Source: Gynuella sunshinyii YC6258 | GTDB lineage: Bacteria > Pseudomonadota > Gammaproteobacteria > Pseudomonadales > Natronospirillaceae | Direction of reading: 5' to 3' | NCBI RefSeq assembly: GCF_000940805.1 | Contig: NZ_CP007142.1 | Location: 3,944,593 to 4,008,592, forward strand | DNA: 64,000 nt | In this document: positions 63,825 to 64,000 of the stretch, in pieces | Layout of the letters: every line of letters begins with the position of its first letter | Numbering within the stretch: the first letter of the stretch is position 1 | Translations under genes and position numbers: made by a program | The notes under the pieces: generated by a model | Databases searched by the model: none | Told to the model about the DNA's origin: nothing | The model's input: the letters and a program-made list of their open reading frames with translations, nothing else

Positions 63825-64000
63825 TTTCTTACGCTTCATTTTTATTCCGCCGGCTCCGATCTCGACATACTCCCAGTCGGAAAACAGGCTGATCGCGATC
63901 GTTCCACCAACAGCTACTATCAAAGTCACAATGGTTGACGTTGCTACACCAGCAAATGCTGCGACCGCCCCCGCACCAACTGGACCAGTTGTAATCACAA
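63819..64000 (-). CDS. Partial cassette gene, small membrane protein (C-terminal part)
   Basis: The minus frame is open from the window edge to a TAA at 63819. It has an Ala/Gly/Val-rich hydrophobic segment (VGAGAVAAFAGVATSTIVTL then IVAVGGTIAISLF) and ends YVEIGAGGIKMKRKKT. One or two membrane helices with a basic cytoplasmic tail are likely. The start lies outside the window and the family is unknown. Confidence 0.65.
   Translation of the reverse strand, partial: VITTGPVGAGAVAAFAGVATSTIVTLIVAVGGTIAISLFSDWEYVEIGAGGIKMKRKKT

Noticed and set aside
1-64000. tRNA, rRNA, prophage structural genes or a replication origin
   Set aside because: I looked for clover-leaf-like segments, rRNA-like blocks, capsid/terminase/tail proteins and DnaA-box clusters and saw none.

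Overview
The window reads as chromosomal DNA of a Gammaproteobacterium, probably a marine, secondary-metabolite-rich lineage (an Oceanospirillales-like genus such as Gynuella would fit). That is an inference from a trans-AT-type polyketide synthase, sigma-54 control, a guanidine operon and an attC cassette array; no rRNA or other taxonomic marker is present. Left and centre are moderate in GC. The right third (about 41.7-64 kb) is clearly AT-richer and looks acquired.

Layout. 0-3.4 kb: 5' part of a polyketide synthase gene (KS then KR, no integrated AT), running off the left edge. 4.5-16.4 kb: accessory DNA with an IS607-type resolvase, a CHAT-like/STAND/repeat protein, a REP-associated tyrosine transposase (RAYT), IS66 and IS256 debris, and a secreted RHS/YD-repeat toxin with its immunity gene. 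17-18 kb: a discrete acyltransferase, the expected partner type for the AT-less synthase. 18.3-22.8 kb: an aryl-alcohol (SDR) and aryl-aldehyde dehydrogenase pair, divergent from an XylR/DmpR-type sigma-54 activator; a -24/-12 promoter and an XylR-like operator lie in the gap. 23.5-30.3 kb: the most unusual locus, four same-strand genes: two unknown proteins, the second with a roughly 80-residue alternating Val/Ile-Asp tract, then a borosin-type alpha-N-methyltransferase and an Fe(II)/2OG-like oxygenase. 30.5-40.5 kb: a seven-gene minus-strand operon (ABC transporter, two UAAP/Cgd proteins, carboxylase, allophanate hydrolase) preceded by a guanidine-I riboswitch, so guanidine rather than urea is the likely substrate. 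41-41.6 kb: a LysE/RhtB exporter.

41.7-64 kb is an island: an Avs-like STAND nuclease, then many minus-strand orphan genes, several ending in attC-like sites (integron cassettes): two macrodomains, GFA, YCII, a broken SnoaL-like gene, a DUF3800 gene and unknowns. Interspersed are a LysR/aldo-keto reductase pair, a dGTPase, remnants of IS3, IS1182 and IS1380, and two RAYT elements that bracket a four-gene array of orphan polymorphic-toxin C-termini and immunity genes. No integron integrase is in the window.

How the genes work together: the methyltransferase locus looks like a RiPP-type pathway whose substrate may be its neighbour's repeat protein; the riboswitch operon imports and degrades guanidine to ammonia and CO2; the aromatic pair is switched on by its effector-sensing activator; the island collects anti-phage and inter-bacterial conflict genes carried by cassettes and RAYT elements.
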